From positions 12,481,501 through 12,545,500 of the forward strand of contig JAVTVJ010000001.1 of NCBI GenBank assembly GCA_034509425.1: DNA of 64,000 bases. The letters run 5' to 3'. The notes beneath the pieces were generated by a model. It was not told the DNA's origin and ran no database searches. It saw nothing but the letters and a program-made list of their open reading frames with translations. A program made the translations under genes and the position numbers. The stretch is from Eopsaltria australis (lineage: Eukaryota > Chordata > Aves > Passeriformes > Petroicidae). Positions 50,918-63,294 of the stretch are shown in pieces (the first letter of the stretch is position 1; every line of letters begins with the position of its first letter).

Positions 50918-53900
50918 CCACTCAAATCTGTGTGGCTGGCTAGATTCTCTGTTGCAATGATAAATTTGCAAATGCAGTGGAATCAAATGTGTTTTACAGT
51001 CCAGGAAGACACAAGACAAAGGGAGGGGCAGTGGCATTGGTAGAGGCTAAACTTTAAGCTAAGAAACAAGAGACAAATTCAAAACCATTTCTGACTCTCA
51101 GACAAATCCCATCACTTTTGCTGGCTTGAATCATGGACTTCTGAAAACTAGGAATTCGTGACTTAGGGAGTTTGCTTTTTGCTTTCATTTTTAAATGTAA
51201 GCTCGATGTCGTGGGGCCTGAAAGCAGCATGATGTGTTGTCACCAAGCTGGTGGAACTTCCCTGAGTGTTGGCCAGGGCTGCTGCCCTCCATCCCGGGGA
51301 CTGTCCCTGCCTGGCACACAGGGGACATGCAAGGCTCTGCAGACACCCCGGGCTGGCACCAAGGAGGCTTTACAAGGTCTGATGGAATAAGAAGGGAGAA
51401 TGGACGGGTTTGGTCACAATCCCTCCTCCCTGACCCCTAGAGCCACTCCTACTTCATATACAACACAGGCTTTCGTGCCTGTGGTTTTGTTTTTTCTTCT
51501 GTTTGTTTTCAAAGCCTGAGGATACAGAACACACTCGCCTTTCAAAATAAGAGAAGAAAATTTCCCTTGTGGGTTTTGCCAGCCCCCTGACCTTTAGGGC
51601 TGCTCACTCAGGCTCAGAGTCACCCTAGGCAAGCGGCTTCAGAGACAAACGAACTCCACAGAAACACGCAGAGAGAAATTTCCTCCCAACTAATTTAGCC
51701 AGTGGGTCCCTGCTCACACCTGAAGCTGCACAGCAGCCCAGCACCTGCCGTCTGTGCTAGCTGTGCCTAATAATCCCGGGAAAAACCAGATAACCTCATT
51801 AACTATCCTTCAGCTTTCTCCCCAGGCAGAGTTCATTATCCCGCTTGTCATCATTTAAGAGAAACAGGCTTCTCCAAGGGACCTGGCAGGGCAAGAAGCA
51901 GTAAGTGAGGTGAGGCTGTGAATATGCTGCCAAAGGAGAGAGAGGCTTTTCCTTCTTGGAGATTTTTCTGTCTTTCTAGCCAAGTGTGCGAGAGCCGCTC
52001 CCATCACCTTAGTGGCCAGTCGGTTTGTTAGGAGCCTTTTCCAGGTGGCTGACAGGAATCCTTCCCAATGGACGGTTCTTCTTGTGTAATTCAGAATATT
52101 CCTCTGGCACTTCCTCTCAGCCACAGGTACACACTGCCACCACCAGATCAAACAGATCCACATAACAAATTCAGGGGGGCTTAGGTAGACCAAAACTGTC
52201 AGGTTCATCTGGTTTTTAACAAAATGACAGGTTTTAGGATGCGCTACTCTGCTGCTTGCAAACCTTTAATTAGAGCTGATTGGGGTTTTTTCACTGATTT
52301 TTTTTTTTTTGAGAAAAAATACAGATATTTGTAGAAAGTTCTAATTTTACTGTTCCCTGAGTTTCTGTTTGGAAACATTTTAGATGAAATTTTTTTACTT
52401 GCTTTTATTGTTGTTTTGTCAAGAATTTGAATTTTCTTTTTCTTTTAATCTAGTACAACCCATTTGAAATTAATTTTCATAATACATGGAATTGTTTTCT
52501 TTTGCCAGAGTAAAGTGTTGTAGAAATTTACTACCACCTGTGTTTGTGGCCAGTCTCTACTGTGGGAAATGTCTCTCCTAACACATCCTAGCTTTTCATC
52601 TGCTCAAGCTGTAACAATGCAGCACCAAACACACAGCTCAGTCAGGAGGTCTGACCAGAGTGCAGAAAATAATCATCAGATCTTCAAGAAATATCTGCTG
52701 GTGCTTTTGCTCAGGCTGTTACTGTTACCTAGAAGTCCGTGTCTGGTGCTATCCTAAATATTCGGATCTGGGTATCAGAAAACAATGAATTTTATATACT
52801 TCTCATGATTACTTACTGGCTTTAAAAGTTACAGGAAGCAGAGAGTCTGCTTCGGGTGTGCCAATTATTTATGTACTTTAGCTGGTAGTTTGAGTTCTAT
52901 GAGAATCATGGCTGCAGATGTGCTAAAATCACTCAGTTAAGCTATGACATACCCTAAAAAAAAAGGGTTCTTGCTCTTCCTAGGATGCAATTAGTATGGA
53001 TCAGTAAAGAACACAATAGTGGCTCAGAGCTGGCTGTCCTTTTCTAAGTTACTCAGGGATGGATTTCAGATATATGGCAGAATGAAAGCAGGGTAATTCA
53101 TTAAAGGAATTCTACTCTGGTTGGTAAAAGCAGAATGTTCAAAATCTTTTGCTGATATGGAACTGTGAAAATATGGAAGCTGCCTCCGAAGAAGCAAAAT
53201 TGTACCATAATGTTATCCAAACCATTGATGGTAGCAAATTGAATTGGTTTTCAACCTTCCACTGTAGTTACAATGATAAGTCTTGATAGAATGAAAGAAT
53301 TCTGTATTGCAAAAAACATACTAGAACTTCATTCAGCTAAGAAAATAATTAAAGGCTTGTTTGAAGTGGGGATTTTTTTCAAGCCACACAAAGAACAAAA
53401 TATTTCTCACAGTTGTTGGCTGCTGTGCAGCTGAAGACAGAATAATCTATCATGTCCTTGATTATTTTCCAGAAAGCAAGGAGATTTCTGTAAGAATATT
53501 TAAAAGTAAGTTTCAGTGAAATTGTTCGAACTTTTGAGAACACATCATTATTCCCTGCTGGCAGCAATAACTATAACAAGAGTAAACTCTACAACATCTG
53601 CATAGAATTTGCTTTATTAGTTAGCAAGGTCATATTCTTCTTAATGCAACAATACGTGATAAAAATTGTCATTTTATTTTAAGGGCTAAAATGTGAACAT
53701 TTTGATCCTTTTCTTCAGAATAATGGGGGATATTACACTGTGTCAGCTCCAAACAGTTGGGAATGCTGAGGTAAACTCCATACACCGATACTGCTCAGCG
53801 TGACCCAGAGGGAATCTTTGACCATTTTCCAACTATTAACAGATCCTTTGTATGTTAAAAACTAACACCTAGACAAAAAGTTTAAGTTCCTTAAGGCTGG

Positions 53901-55185
53901 GAATGATGAAGACAACCACTTTTCAGCCACTGAATACTGTATCTATTTCACAATACACTAAAAGACATTTATGACAGAGTTTTAAAATAGCAACTCTTTT
54001 TGTGCGGGGAGAAGCGAATGACATAAAGCATTCACTGATGGATAAACTACAACAAAGAATGGATGACAAATCATTTAGTCATAAATATGACTCTTATCTG
54101 AAAGCACACCTTGGCAAAGCAGAACAAACAGCAATGTCATTCAGTGTTGTGTGCTTTAGTTCTCAGATACCTAAGTTCACATCACTTCTGCAAACAAAAA
54201 TATTTCACCCTGATTCAGACAAGTAAAAAAATTAAATAAAAAAGTAGGAGTTTTTTTAGAGTTCTAAGTCCTTTCTAATGAGATGGAATGTGAAGAAAGA
54301 GATTCTGAATGTGAGCTGCATAATATTGCACTTGGAGATTGACAGATTGTGTAGTAATTTAGCAGATATTTAATAAATTAGGTAAATGAATGATTTAATA
54401 TTTTGCTCTCAAGTCCTAGGTTTTTTGGTCTTTAATTTTAGAAAATCAATGTCCTATCATGCCTCCCACCATATAGCTCCAAAAATAATGCTTTCTCTTT
54501 TTATACAGTATACCTCAACAATTTGGTAGAAATGTGCTAATTATTGCCTCTGCTAAAGCTGAAACCCCAGCTGAAGTCAATTCCAGCTTGACAACATGGT
54601 CTATAACCATGAGGTCTTCTGCCCTCTGGAGCCAGTGGAGCTTGAAAATTCATCTTTCTAATCTTCTGCAGAGGGTAAGGCTGCTGACTGGCGGTAGTGT
54701 TTTTCGTGTTCCTCCTCAGTAAACACTTCACATGCTGGTGTCTGATATGCCAGGTATTCGAGTGCCCTCAGCCTCCTGTGTTTCGCAGCATCCTGAGTCC
54801 ATGTTACAGACTGGGATATTGGGATCTGGATGTGTCTTTTGCCCCATCCTTAGTTTCTCTTGGAAGGCAAGCAGCTTGTCCCCATTCTTCCCACAGTCCT
54901 GGTCCAGATAGCTGAGAGCCTTCATTGCACTGCTCTGGCTGTGCACTGCTGACCTTTATGTACTGATACAGGACAGTTTCTGGTTTCTGCTGCTAGTATT
55001 TGCTACCTTAATTGTATAAAATTAGTACAAAACCTGTGCTCTGACCCTAGATATTATCATTAGTTTCAAATGCTAATGTATTTTTTTCCCATTTAGATTT
55101 TTGTATTTAAATCTGTGGCTTAATCAATGTGAGGAAAAAGTTGTGGTTTCAAAGGCAAGCATTCCAGTGGTAGGAAATGTCAGGT

Positions 55186-55209
55186 TTAATGCTGTCTGCA
55201 CAGCATTAA
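55186..55209. repeat. perfect hairpin, 10-bp arms
   Basis: TTAATGCTGT, loop CTGC, ACAGCATTAA. Confidence 0.88.
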
Positions 55210-56074
55210 TCTACAGCCTTGTGCATTCTGATACAGCCTTCAATTATATAATCATTTGCTTCATGCAGTGCTCTAAATGAACAGTGAGAAGAAAGGAAGA
55301 ACTGCAGGTAGGCTTGTTAAGTTGGTACTCAGGAGGTTTGAGACTAAGAATCATTGCATGATATTGTACACGCTCTGTATTAATTAATTCAAAAGGCCAA
55401 GTCTGGGTGGAAGGGGCCATCTTCATTTGATGTTTCCTAATTTTTATATCATTGGTCTTTCCCAGATTTGTTTGGTTTTTGTTTGGTTGTGGTTTAGGGT
55501 ATTATTTGGGTGGGTGTTGGGGTGTAATTTAAGTCTTTATTATACCTATTATAGCAGCAAGCAGGAGGTTCATTGCCCTGGGCAGTATGAAAATCAAATT
55601 TGCAGCCACCAGTTACTTTTATCTATTTTAGACAGTAAGGCCTTTAAAGTTAATATTCTTTTCAATTTAGGTGCCCTTTCCTTTTTTGTCTCTATGTGTC
55701 TTCCCTTACAGCTTTATCATCTATTTTTCTTATTATTCATTTTAACCAGATGTTTCCCTCTGACAGCAAATCCCAGAGTTTCTTTGTAGCCAGAATTACA
55801 TTTATCATTGTTGTTAATCACTGCTACCTCTCTTAGGACTGGTATACACTTGCTTTTAGTGAAACTACCTGCTTTAGGCTCCTTCTTAGTGAAGTTTATG
55901 ATTGTAACTGTTTAATTGCTTGCCTGTCTCTGTTTTAATCATTATGCCGGTCAGTTTTTTGAGTTTTTTTCCCCCACAAGTTTCAGATCTTCATTTATGT
56001 TTATGCTTTCTCTATTCTGCTTTCCTATAGCTAGCTAAAAGTGATATAAAGTCTGGAGTTCAGTATTAGGCACA

Positions 56075-56447
56075 GGCTTTCCTTTGGAGACTAAGGGGAA
56101 ACCTCATCAAAATCTGCAGCATCCTCACAAGAGGAAGCAGAGGAATAAGCCCTGATCTCTCCTCTCCAGTGACCAGTGATAAGACTCAAAGAACAGAATG
56201 AAGCTGTGTCAGGGGAGGGTTAGGTTGGATATGAGGAAAAGGTTCTTCACCCAGAGGGTGGACAAACCCTAGGACAGGCTCCCCAAGGAAGTGGTTACAG
56301 CACCAAGCCTGACGGAGTTCAAGAAGCATTTGAAAAATTCTCTCAGGCACATGGTGTAATTCCTGGGGATGGTTCTGTGCAGTGCCAAGAGTTGGACTTT
56401 AATGATCCTTGAGGGTCCCTTCCAACTTAGGATATTCTATAATTCTT
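56075..56447 (+). mobile_element. CR1 LINE, 3' end
   Basis: Classical plus-strand CR1 order: GACTAAGGGGAAACCTCATC, then GGTTGGATATGAGGAAAAGG, TTCTTCACCCAGAGGGTGG, GGACAGGCTCCCCAAGGAAG, GGAGTTCAAGAAGCATTTG, and the end GGGTCCCTTCCAACTTAGG followed by ATATTCTATAATTCT, the degenerate CR1 terminal octamer. It is about 370 bp, 5'-truncated and moderately diverged. The left end is approximate. Confidence 0.92.
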
Positions 56448-58304
56448 CCTAACATATGCCAATACTTTAGCTACACCTGTTGCATGCCACAGATTCAGAG
56501 TTCATTGTCCTGCCTTTTTGCTTCTGAAAACTTATGGTCAAGAGCATTTTTCTTGCAAAGGCTCTGGCTCACGAGACCATGGTAGTTTCAGGCAATAGAA
56601 TGGGATTGATCTTCTGGCAATAGATGGACATTGATTCTACATTTGGAAATGGAAAGAGGTAGAGAGTTTCCTGAATCTGTATCTAGTGTCCAGGTTAATT
56701 GTTACTAGAGGGACAGCTTGACAGGGTGAGGGCAAGTGTCCCATAGCACTCTTTCCTCAAACTTGCTCCAATGTCTGCTGGTAGTCCCAGGTCTCCTGGT
56801 ACTTAAAAGTGAGGGGTGGGTTTCCTGCACTTAACCTGCTGCCATGTGGTTAGCTTGCACTTGCACTGAACAACCTCCTGTGGTCCGTAGGGCAACACAT
56901 GAAATGAGGAAAGCTGTCTCTGCATTTGTGCACAACTGGTCCTACTGAACCTTTGATGAACTTGACTATTTCCAAAATGGGAATTTAGAGAATTGTATTA
57001 TAGACCATATTCATACTGTGGGATTAGTAGTTATTTAAAGACTGGAAAGGATGTGCTAGATAGTATTTAGTATGAATGACTGTACATGGTAAATGGTACA
57101 GTAAATCCTTTACAAACAGTCATTAAAATAGGACTCCTACTACCTCATCCTCCTGGGTGCAGCGGTCCCAGCACTCTGCAGGGCTCTCTCATGCCTGCTC
57201 TGCAGCAACAGCAAGAGGAATGAGCCAACTTGTGTGTGCAGGAGGAAGCAAACATCTTAAAATAACTGGACTCAAGACTTTCACTGCTTATGTCAATGAA
57301 CCAAGAACATCAAACAAGCCATGGGCTGCCTACATGAGCCCATGCTCCTAAAGCACATTTCCTGACATCTTCTGATGCAGCAAGGTTTATTAGATCACTG
57401 ACTTTGTCTCTCTTATATCACACTTGATATCTTCAGGTTGACACTGGGAAGGTAGCAATCACTTGACTCTAAATGGTGGACTGGAGTTCATTTGTCCTAT
57501 GCCTTTTTTCCCTGCCGAGACAGAAGACATTCAAGTATGAGTAGACTCATTATTTTGCAGTAGAAGTCATTTCCCTGAGGATTTTCAGTGTCAGGATTTA
57601 ATCCCCATTTGGCACTCTAAGAGATAATAGAAACCTCTTACATTGACTGCATGATATACTTGAAAACCACTGAGACCAGTGTAGTCTCCAATCAACAGGG
57701 GTTTATCTTCACTTTTCTTGTCAGTGATAATGGGGTCCCCGCAGTTAAAAAACACCATTCAACAAATGAGAATAGTTCCTCACACAGTATCCTGCTCATT
57801 ATCATTTCCAAGCTTAAGAAATAAGATGATACTGGTCGCTGAGAATAACACAAAGGAAAAAGCAGCAACAGAAAGTCTCTCCCAGTCAATTCAAGTTGTT
57901 TAGGTTGGATTCCATGTGAAAAATGTTCCTACATTAACCTACGTGGATAACACATTGGCTCCAGTATTTTCTTAATATCAGCAAAAAAGTAATTCTGCAC
58001 AAGCTCAATGTGGTTGTTTTTTCTTCCTATTTTGAAATTTTACTAAGAGTTGTAAAAGATGTTGCAAGCTCTGAAGCCTCCTTAAAGCTTTACTCTGTGC
58101 AATTTTCCTTGAAAATGTCTTTTATTTTTGATGAACCATCCTTCAAACTGAAGCGTGGTAAAATGTAGTGGTGAGCGATTCAACATCACAGAAAGCAGGG
58201 GATTTGGGAATTGAGATGAAGGGGACTTTTCTGGCAAGGTGTGAGGTGAGAAACCCAGAACCATCAAATTGCTCAGTTTCTACTCTGAAAGTCATGACAA
58301 AAGA
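56448..58304. other. non-coding DNA, no gene seen
   Basis: Unique DNA between CR1 fragments. Open frames of about 60-65 codons have no domains. Part of 58165-58304 may belong to the CR1 tail to its right but is too diverged to assign. Confidence 0.55.
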
Positions 58305-58362
58305 CATTTTTGGACTCAATGATCCTTATGAGTCCCTTCAAACTTCAGATATTCTATATTCA
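58305..58362 (+). mobile_element. short CR1 3' tail
   Basis: TTTGGACTCAATGATCCTTA, GAGTCCCTTCAAACTTCAG and ATATTCTATATTCAATGA match the final part of CR1 (ACTCGATGATCCTTATGGGT ... ATTCTATGATTC). It is a short old remnant; the left limit is uncertain. Confidence 0.75.
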
Positions 58363-60239
58363 ATGATTTTTAAAATGTTAACAATTATTTGCTGTCACTT
58401 GTTTGGTTCTCGTTTCCATTGTTGGATTGGCTGTTCTTAACAAAATCTCTTGAAGAAACAAGGGTGTACAGGCTCTCTACTCTCCATCCTGTACAGCCTC
58501 ACGTGCTTTTGGTTAATGTTAGGCTATATTAAGCATCTTCCCTATAAATTACCCTGGTACACAAGTTTTGAAGAGCACTAAACAGTTTAATGGAGCATCT
58601 TATTGTATTAAGGCTCATGAACACTGCTAGAATGAACAGATTCCCAGGTTTTAAGGACATATCCCCTCAGTAGAAATTAAATGTCTCACTCTTTTACTGT
58701 GATCTTTAACACCAGGGTAAGGTAGAAAAAGACAGAAACATATAATCTTCATCTAAGGATGCCCTAAACCCATGGTGTGAAATTTTTCTTGGCAAGGTAC
58801 AACTGTACATTTATTTGTTTTTCTCATAACCTTCCCTAGTATTCTGGTTTTGATCTCTGTGCCTGTCTGACCATTCAGAAAGAATGGACAAAAAGAGACA
58901 TATTTTAGAGGAAACATTTAAACACAATGCAAACTTCTCCCAGGATAGGGTGTAAGCTTACATAAACTTGTTCCAAAAAAAAAAAAAAAAAAATCAAACA
59001 AACAAAAAAAAAGCCCCAAAAATACAAAAAAATAGCCATGATCAAAAAGAACAAAAGTTGAAAACTTACTACTTTAAAAACCAAAACGAATATGAAAAAG
59101 AGCAAATTCTCAGATATTTAATTTCTTTGAAGGTATGCATAGAGTTAGAGGACTCCACTAAGTACTTTGCCCTCAGATGTGAATATACAAAGCAATCTTT
59201 CAAAAAGCTCCCTTGCAAAGCTTGCGTCTGCTGTGGCTATGAATAGCTAACTTCAGGAAGATGAGGAGCAAGAGGTCCCAAGACTTCCCTGTGGCCTTGG
59301 TATGGATAAAGAGGTGTGAGGGGAAGTGCAACCTGCATGAAATTATCTGGAAAGGTAGCATCAGCTGGAGCCCTTCAAGTCCAGAACTCCTGCTGCAGCA
59401 AGGACATGGATCAGAGATACGTACACCATAACACTCCATACCCACTTGTCCCTAAAGGGCTCTTCCTAATGGTAACCTAAATAGACAGAAGGGGGCCTTG
59501 CCCCAATACATTGAAAAGATATCCCAGGATTATTTTGCTTAGAAAAAAGAAGAGGTGCATTGTGTATGTCATTCAGAAAAGACTGCAGAGGAAAGACCTG
59601 GAGGAGGAGCACCATAAAATCCAGAGGGGGTGGGACTGCCTTCCCACACACTCTGCCTGTGGGCCACTGTTTGTTAGTGTCTGATACATTCCACATTCTC
59701 TACATTCATCCAACCCTTTGAGGCTGAGAATTCTTGAGTTCTTATTGTAGGAAAATGGTGATAGTCACACATACCTTCTAAATATAGAGTTACAATATCT
59801 TCAGAGACGATTCTCTGCAGAAATATAATAATTTATAAAAGCCCGTGCTTACATCAGTTCCAAGAGGGTTCTCAGTCTCTAAATCAGTCAGTGGTCAGGA
59901 TGTCAGTACTGTTTCTCAAGTCTGGGGACAAATTTCTGGTTCAACGTCCTCAGGTTTGCCATCCTAGAGGACAATCTGGATATGGGGATTTACATTCCAT
60001 CTCATAACCCACCCTCTTTGGGTACCAGTTCATGTTAACGCTTCTCACGGCTCCTCTCTCCAAGGATTTCTTAACTGTTAAAATAGTCAGATTATTAGTT
60101 TTATAGCTGTACTTAGGGAACTGAATGTCTCTTTTCTTTTCTTTGGGAGCTCTCAGCATTTTAGATGCTGACTGAATAAAGTAATTTTCTGCTAAAACTG
60201 AAATTTTTTCCTGTGCCACAAGTTGAATAACTGCAAAGA
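58363..60239. other. non-coding DNA, no gene seen
   Basis: No gene. It contains an A19 tract followed by A-rich low-complexity sequence (58975-59095), which produces a lysine-rich 92-codon open frame that I do not accept as a gene. Confidence 0.6.
58975..58993. repeat. poly-A tract (19)
   Basis: Nineteen A's followed by CAAA-type low-complexity sequence. Confidence 0.85.
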
Positions 60240-61300
60240 AATATAATCATATAATCACATACTGTGTCACTGATTTCTGGAGATCACCCAGCTCAACTCC
60301 CCACTCAAAAAGGGGCTAATTTTAAAAATTCAACTTCAGAGTTAAATTAGCTCCTTGTCTAATTAAACTTTAAATAACTCAAGATAGACTTTACATAACC
60401 TCTTTGAACAACTTGTTGCAGTGTTTGACTACCCTGAGTGTGATCTTCTTTCTAATAACTAATTGACAGTTTCTACCCTAAAATTGGATCTGCCACCTCT
60501 TTTCCTTTTACTCCATTTTCTTTAAACTTCAACATTAGGTAGATGAAGGCAATTCAACACAGTCCCAGATCCTTAGATATTTCTGTTTCAGACTGCACAA
60601 ATCCATTTCTGTCTGCCTTTCCTCATTCATCTTGTTCTCCAGTCCCCTTAGCATCTTGGTGTCCCTCCATTGTACTTGCTTCAATATATGAGGGTCTTTC
60701 CTGCCAGGTACCCAAAAATGGGCAGAGTATTTCAGCACTCTGCTCAGGCTGCTGAACAGAGGAGAGTGGTCATTTGCCTCAACCTGCCACCTGCAATCCC
60801 AGTAGTCCCCTTTGAGGTGTGGTTAGCATTGTCACAGCAAAGCCACACTCCTGATTCATATCCAGATTATACTACTGAGCATTAGGACTCCCAGGCTCTC
60901 TAGCCATTCTGCTCCACACCTGTCCTGTTTTATGAGGTTATTCCATTACTTGTGGAGGATTTTGCATTTTTATCCCCAAGATAAATCAGTGTTGGCTATT
61001 GCAAGTCATTCACTCATTCCCCGTTTTCTTCAGAAGCCCAGGTATGATTTCCAGGGGGATTTGCTCTACATACTTCCCAGGAACCAAGATTAGGCTGACC
61101 AGCCTGTAATTCCCAAGCCTTTTGTGTCTTTCTTCCTGAAGAGGTGCATGACATTTTCCTTCCTCATCAGGGAGATTCCCCAGTTGGTGTGACCTTTCAC
61201 AGGTGATAGGAAGCAGCCTTGCAATGACATTGGCCACTTCTCATGGGACCTTTGGAACACAGTTGATTTACCTTCCAGTGACAAACCATATCTTGTACTG
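60240..61300 (-). mobile_element. CR1 LINE, about 1 kb, internally shortened
   Basis: The left part (60240-60985) shows reversed CR1 3' features: TGATTTCTGGAGATCACCCA, TTGAACAACTTGTTGCAG, the ATCTTGGTGTCCCTCCATTG block, CACTCCTGATTCATATCCAG, GACTCCCAGGCTCTCTAGCC, and TATGAGGTTATTCCATTACT. The right part (about 61000-61300) is the reversed CR1 reverse-transcriptase region: GGCTGACCAGCCTGTAATTC, CTTGCAATGACATTGGCC. In full-length CR1 the reverse-transcriptase motif and the 3' end should lie further apart, so an internal deletion near 60985-61010, or two adjacent pieces, is likely; that is inference. Confidence 0.88.
61010..61237 (-). pseudogene. CR1 ORF2 reverse-transcriptase remnant
   Basis: A 75-codon open stretch translates to a recognisable piece of the CR1 reverse transcriptase. 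Residues 1-20 read MANVIARLLPITCERSHQLG, matching the LADVIA...IFERSW-type lead-in of CR1, and residues 43-55 read NYRLVSLILVPGK, matching the CR1 motif NYRPVSLTSVPGK at the start of the catalytic domain. The catalytic aspartate box (YADD type) is not included. The enzyme copies CR1 RNA into the genome in active elements. Here it is only a short internal piece without endonuclease, start or end, so it is dead. The frame may continue upstream without a start codon, since an overlapping frame reaches 61284. Confidence 0.85.
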
Positions 61301-62312
61301 ACTCCTTTTTAAGTGAAGGGCATCACAATTTATTCCAACAAAATAAATATAACCGCATGATCATCATCTCTGGCACTTAGTCAACTGCTAATTTTTAGGT
61401 GTGATTAATTCTTTTCCTACAAGATAGAATATCTGCCAATTTGTAGCTAAAATTTAGTTACCTCATACAGCCTACAGAACATGCTGTATTAGAAAATTAC
61501 TGTTTAGGAGTGGATGGTGGTTTGTAATCACCAGATGCCCTGTAGGTTGCAGTTCATGAAACAGAGATTTATTTTTCCTACACATTATGCATGATCGCTA
61601 ACTCTCTTGAGGGGTCAGAAAGTCAGGAACAAATGTACTTTAAATCTGTACTGTTTCAGTGATTATAATGTTAATCCTCAAAATTTTGGAGGACTAACAG
61701 TCCTAAACCATCCAGGATTCTGTAACAGAAAACAGTCTCTGAAAGGGAAAAAAAATGCATCCAAATTTCTACCATTCTCCTTTTGGAACAGATTATCAAC
61801 ATTAAATTTTGAATTCTCATTGCCTAACTTCCCAGCAAGCTTCTGTCAACAACAATTTCTCTTTAATTCCTCCTTTCTCACTTCACATTTCAAAATCTTC
61901 TTGCTAATCACCTGGATTCTTACTTTGATACATAAACAGATAATTAAGAATAGTTTACTTATATGCCCTTTTGTTCTTGTAAAGTGTATTCTTAATAAGG
62001 ATTATGACTGAGTCTAGCTTGCTTTTTTTTTTTTCTGTCTTCTGCTTGCTAAAAGTTCTTGGAAAGTTCTGAATTTATTTTTTAGCTTATACAAAGCAAT
62101 ACTGATTTGAAACATAGCTAGGAAATAAAAGTTGAAGAACGATCACTGTTGATAATATTAGTATTATTATTCCTCTGTATCTTAAGAGAAATGGATTTTT
62201 TCATTGGTGATGATAAATGGAGTATTCTACCCTAATACTGAATGTTCTGATTTGTCATGTAAGCTGCTTCCTTTGATTGCTTCTATATTAGTGTGTAATA
62301 TTCATGATCAGG
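61301..62312. other. non-coding DNA left of the provirus
   Basis: AT-rich unique DNA. A 134-codon open frame (61607-62011) is rich in Phe, Leu, Asn and Ser as expected from AT-rich chance sequence and shows no domain. The last six bases, ATCAGG (62307-62312), are the predicted left target-site duplication of the retrovirus. Confidence 0.6.
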
Positions 62313-62618
62313 TGTAGCGGTGATTCTGAACCAGGAAGGATGAGGACTTCCGGTGGCATGTTCCACAGACAGAGAGTTTCCCCCCAAAGCTGCCAGAGAC
62401 AGTGGTTTGGACCACCAAGCCACGAACCCCAAGTTCCTGCTGTTGGTTCCTTTATTTGTCTGTTATGTATCCCAGTTCTGGAAAATTCCCTGTTACCCCC
62501 TTGTTCATTCATTGTTCTCTCTACTCCCCTCCCCTCCCTAAACCTCATTCGACTGCACACCCTGGACCCTCCCTTGTATTGCCCCTGCACCCTCAGATTA
62601 TTGGATGTTATCCCTCCC

Positions 62619-62626
62619 TTAAATAC
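62619..62626 (+). promoter_or_regulatory. LTR TATA-like box
   Basis: TTAAATAC, 15 bases after an inverted CCAAT (ATTGG, 62600-62604), in the right place for the proviral promoter. Confidence 0.6.
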
Positions 62627-62676
62627 CCATGTCATGAGCTATTCGGGGCTCTTAGTCCCTGAGCTCCCGTGGGGGT

Positions 62677-62682
62677 AATAAA
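62677..62682 (+). terminator. LTR polyadenylation signal AATAAA
   Basis: Canonical AATAAA about 50 bases after the TATA-like box, so it lies in R. In the 3' LTR (outside the window) it would direct 3' end formation of the viral transcript. Confidence 0.75.
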
Positions 62683-62900
62683 CCTTCCGAGCTCTCACAC
62701 TAAGAGTCCTCCTTCTTTGGGTAGTTCTTTGCTATCCTGCCGTGCTCTGAGGGCAACATCTCCTCAGACCAAACGCGGACTAGCGGTGCCCGTAGTCGGC
62801 TCTCCGGAGAAGCCTTCCCGAATGCAAACGGCTTTCCAGGTTCGCGCTAGCGCTCTGCCACTGGGACCAGAGCGGGATAAAAAGCAGGGAACGCAACAAG

Positions 62901-62919
62901 TGGCACCCTGAACTGGGAC
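62901..62919 (+). other. retroviral primer binding site, lysine-tRNA-like
   Basis: TGGCACCCTGAACTGGGAC starts two bases after the LTR terminal CA, the usual place. It closely resembles the tRNA-Lys3 type site (TGGCGCCCGAACAGGGAC), and the similarity continues into the following ACTTCAA. It differs by two substitutions and one extra T in the middle, so either the site has mutated or a different tRNA is used. Confidence 0.7.
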
Positions 62920-63294
62920 TTCAATTTTTCGTGGTTCCCTGTGAGCAACCTTGACCGCTGCAGCGATCAGGACTGCGCCTTTGGGAAGTCGCTTCTCCTG
63001 ATGAGGACCTCCACGTTCTAGTGGTGGACTTGGAAGGGGTGTCAGCAACCCTTCTGGAGCGAGCACGCTAGCTGAAGCGGACTGACGATCCCAAAGACCC
63101 TTACTCTTTTGGATTTTTTTTTTCTTCCTCTGGAGCCGGTGTCGGCAACTGAAGCCAGGATCGAGGAACCAAGATCCACACGCAGGCGGTGAGGTTCGGT
63201 GTCCGCGATAAGCGGTGGGAATCAGGCTCAGGGGGAGAGCTTTTAGTTTCGTTGTACCGTTTCAAAAGAGTAAGGAGGCTCTGATTCGGAGACA
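62920..63294 (+). other. proviral leader
   Basis: About 375 bases between primer site and gag start. It is CpG-rich and would be expected to hold splice donor and packaging signals. Neither can be pinned down from a single copy. No upstream gene is seen. Confidence 0.6.

Larger units (their letters stand above)
47001..56074. other. long unique DNA, no gene seen
   Basis: Nine kilobases without a supported gene. Open frames reach 137 codons (49619-50032) and 120 codons (55427-55789) but lack domains. A less AT-rich patch at about 51.2-52.2 kb has a few CpGs and open frames up to 117 codons; it matches no family that I recognise. A (CAAA)n microsatellite lies at 50882-50917. Confidence 0.6.
62313..62898 (+). 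repeat. 5' LTR of the provirus (586 bp)
   Basis: The LTR begins TGTAGCGGTG and ends ACGCAACA, giving the TG...CA form. An inverted CCAAT (ATTGG) lies at 62600-62604, a TATA-like TTAAATAC at 62619-62626 and AATAAA at 62677-62682. On this spacing U3 is about 62313-62648, R about 62649-62697, and U5 the GC-rich rest. The right end is fixed by the primer site two bases further on; the left end is fixed by the TG and by loss of LTR-like composition, and the expected 6-bp duplication is ATCAGG. Confidence 0.85.

Noticed and set aside
58968..59246. Lysine-rich 92-codon open frame
   Set aside because: Arises from a poly-A and A-rich low-complexity tract.
61607..62011. 134-codon open frame left of the provirus
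   Set aside because: Rich in Phe, Asn, Leu and Ser as expected from AT-rich chance sequence. It stops before the LTR and is unrelated to the retrovirus.
62304..62678. Overlapping open frames on both strands inside the proviral LTR
   Set aside because: LTR U3 sequence with regulatory signals. The frames cross the TATA-like box and polyadenylation signal and show no known viral protein.
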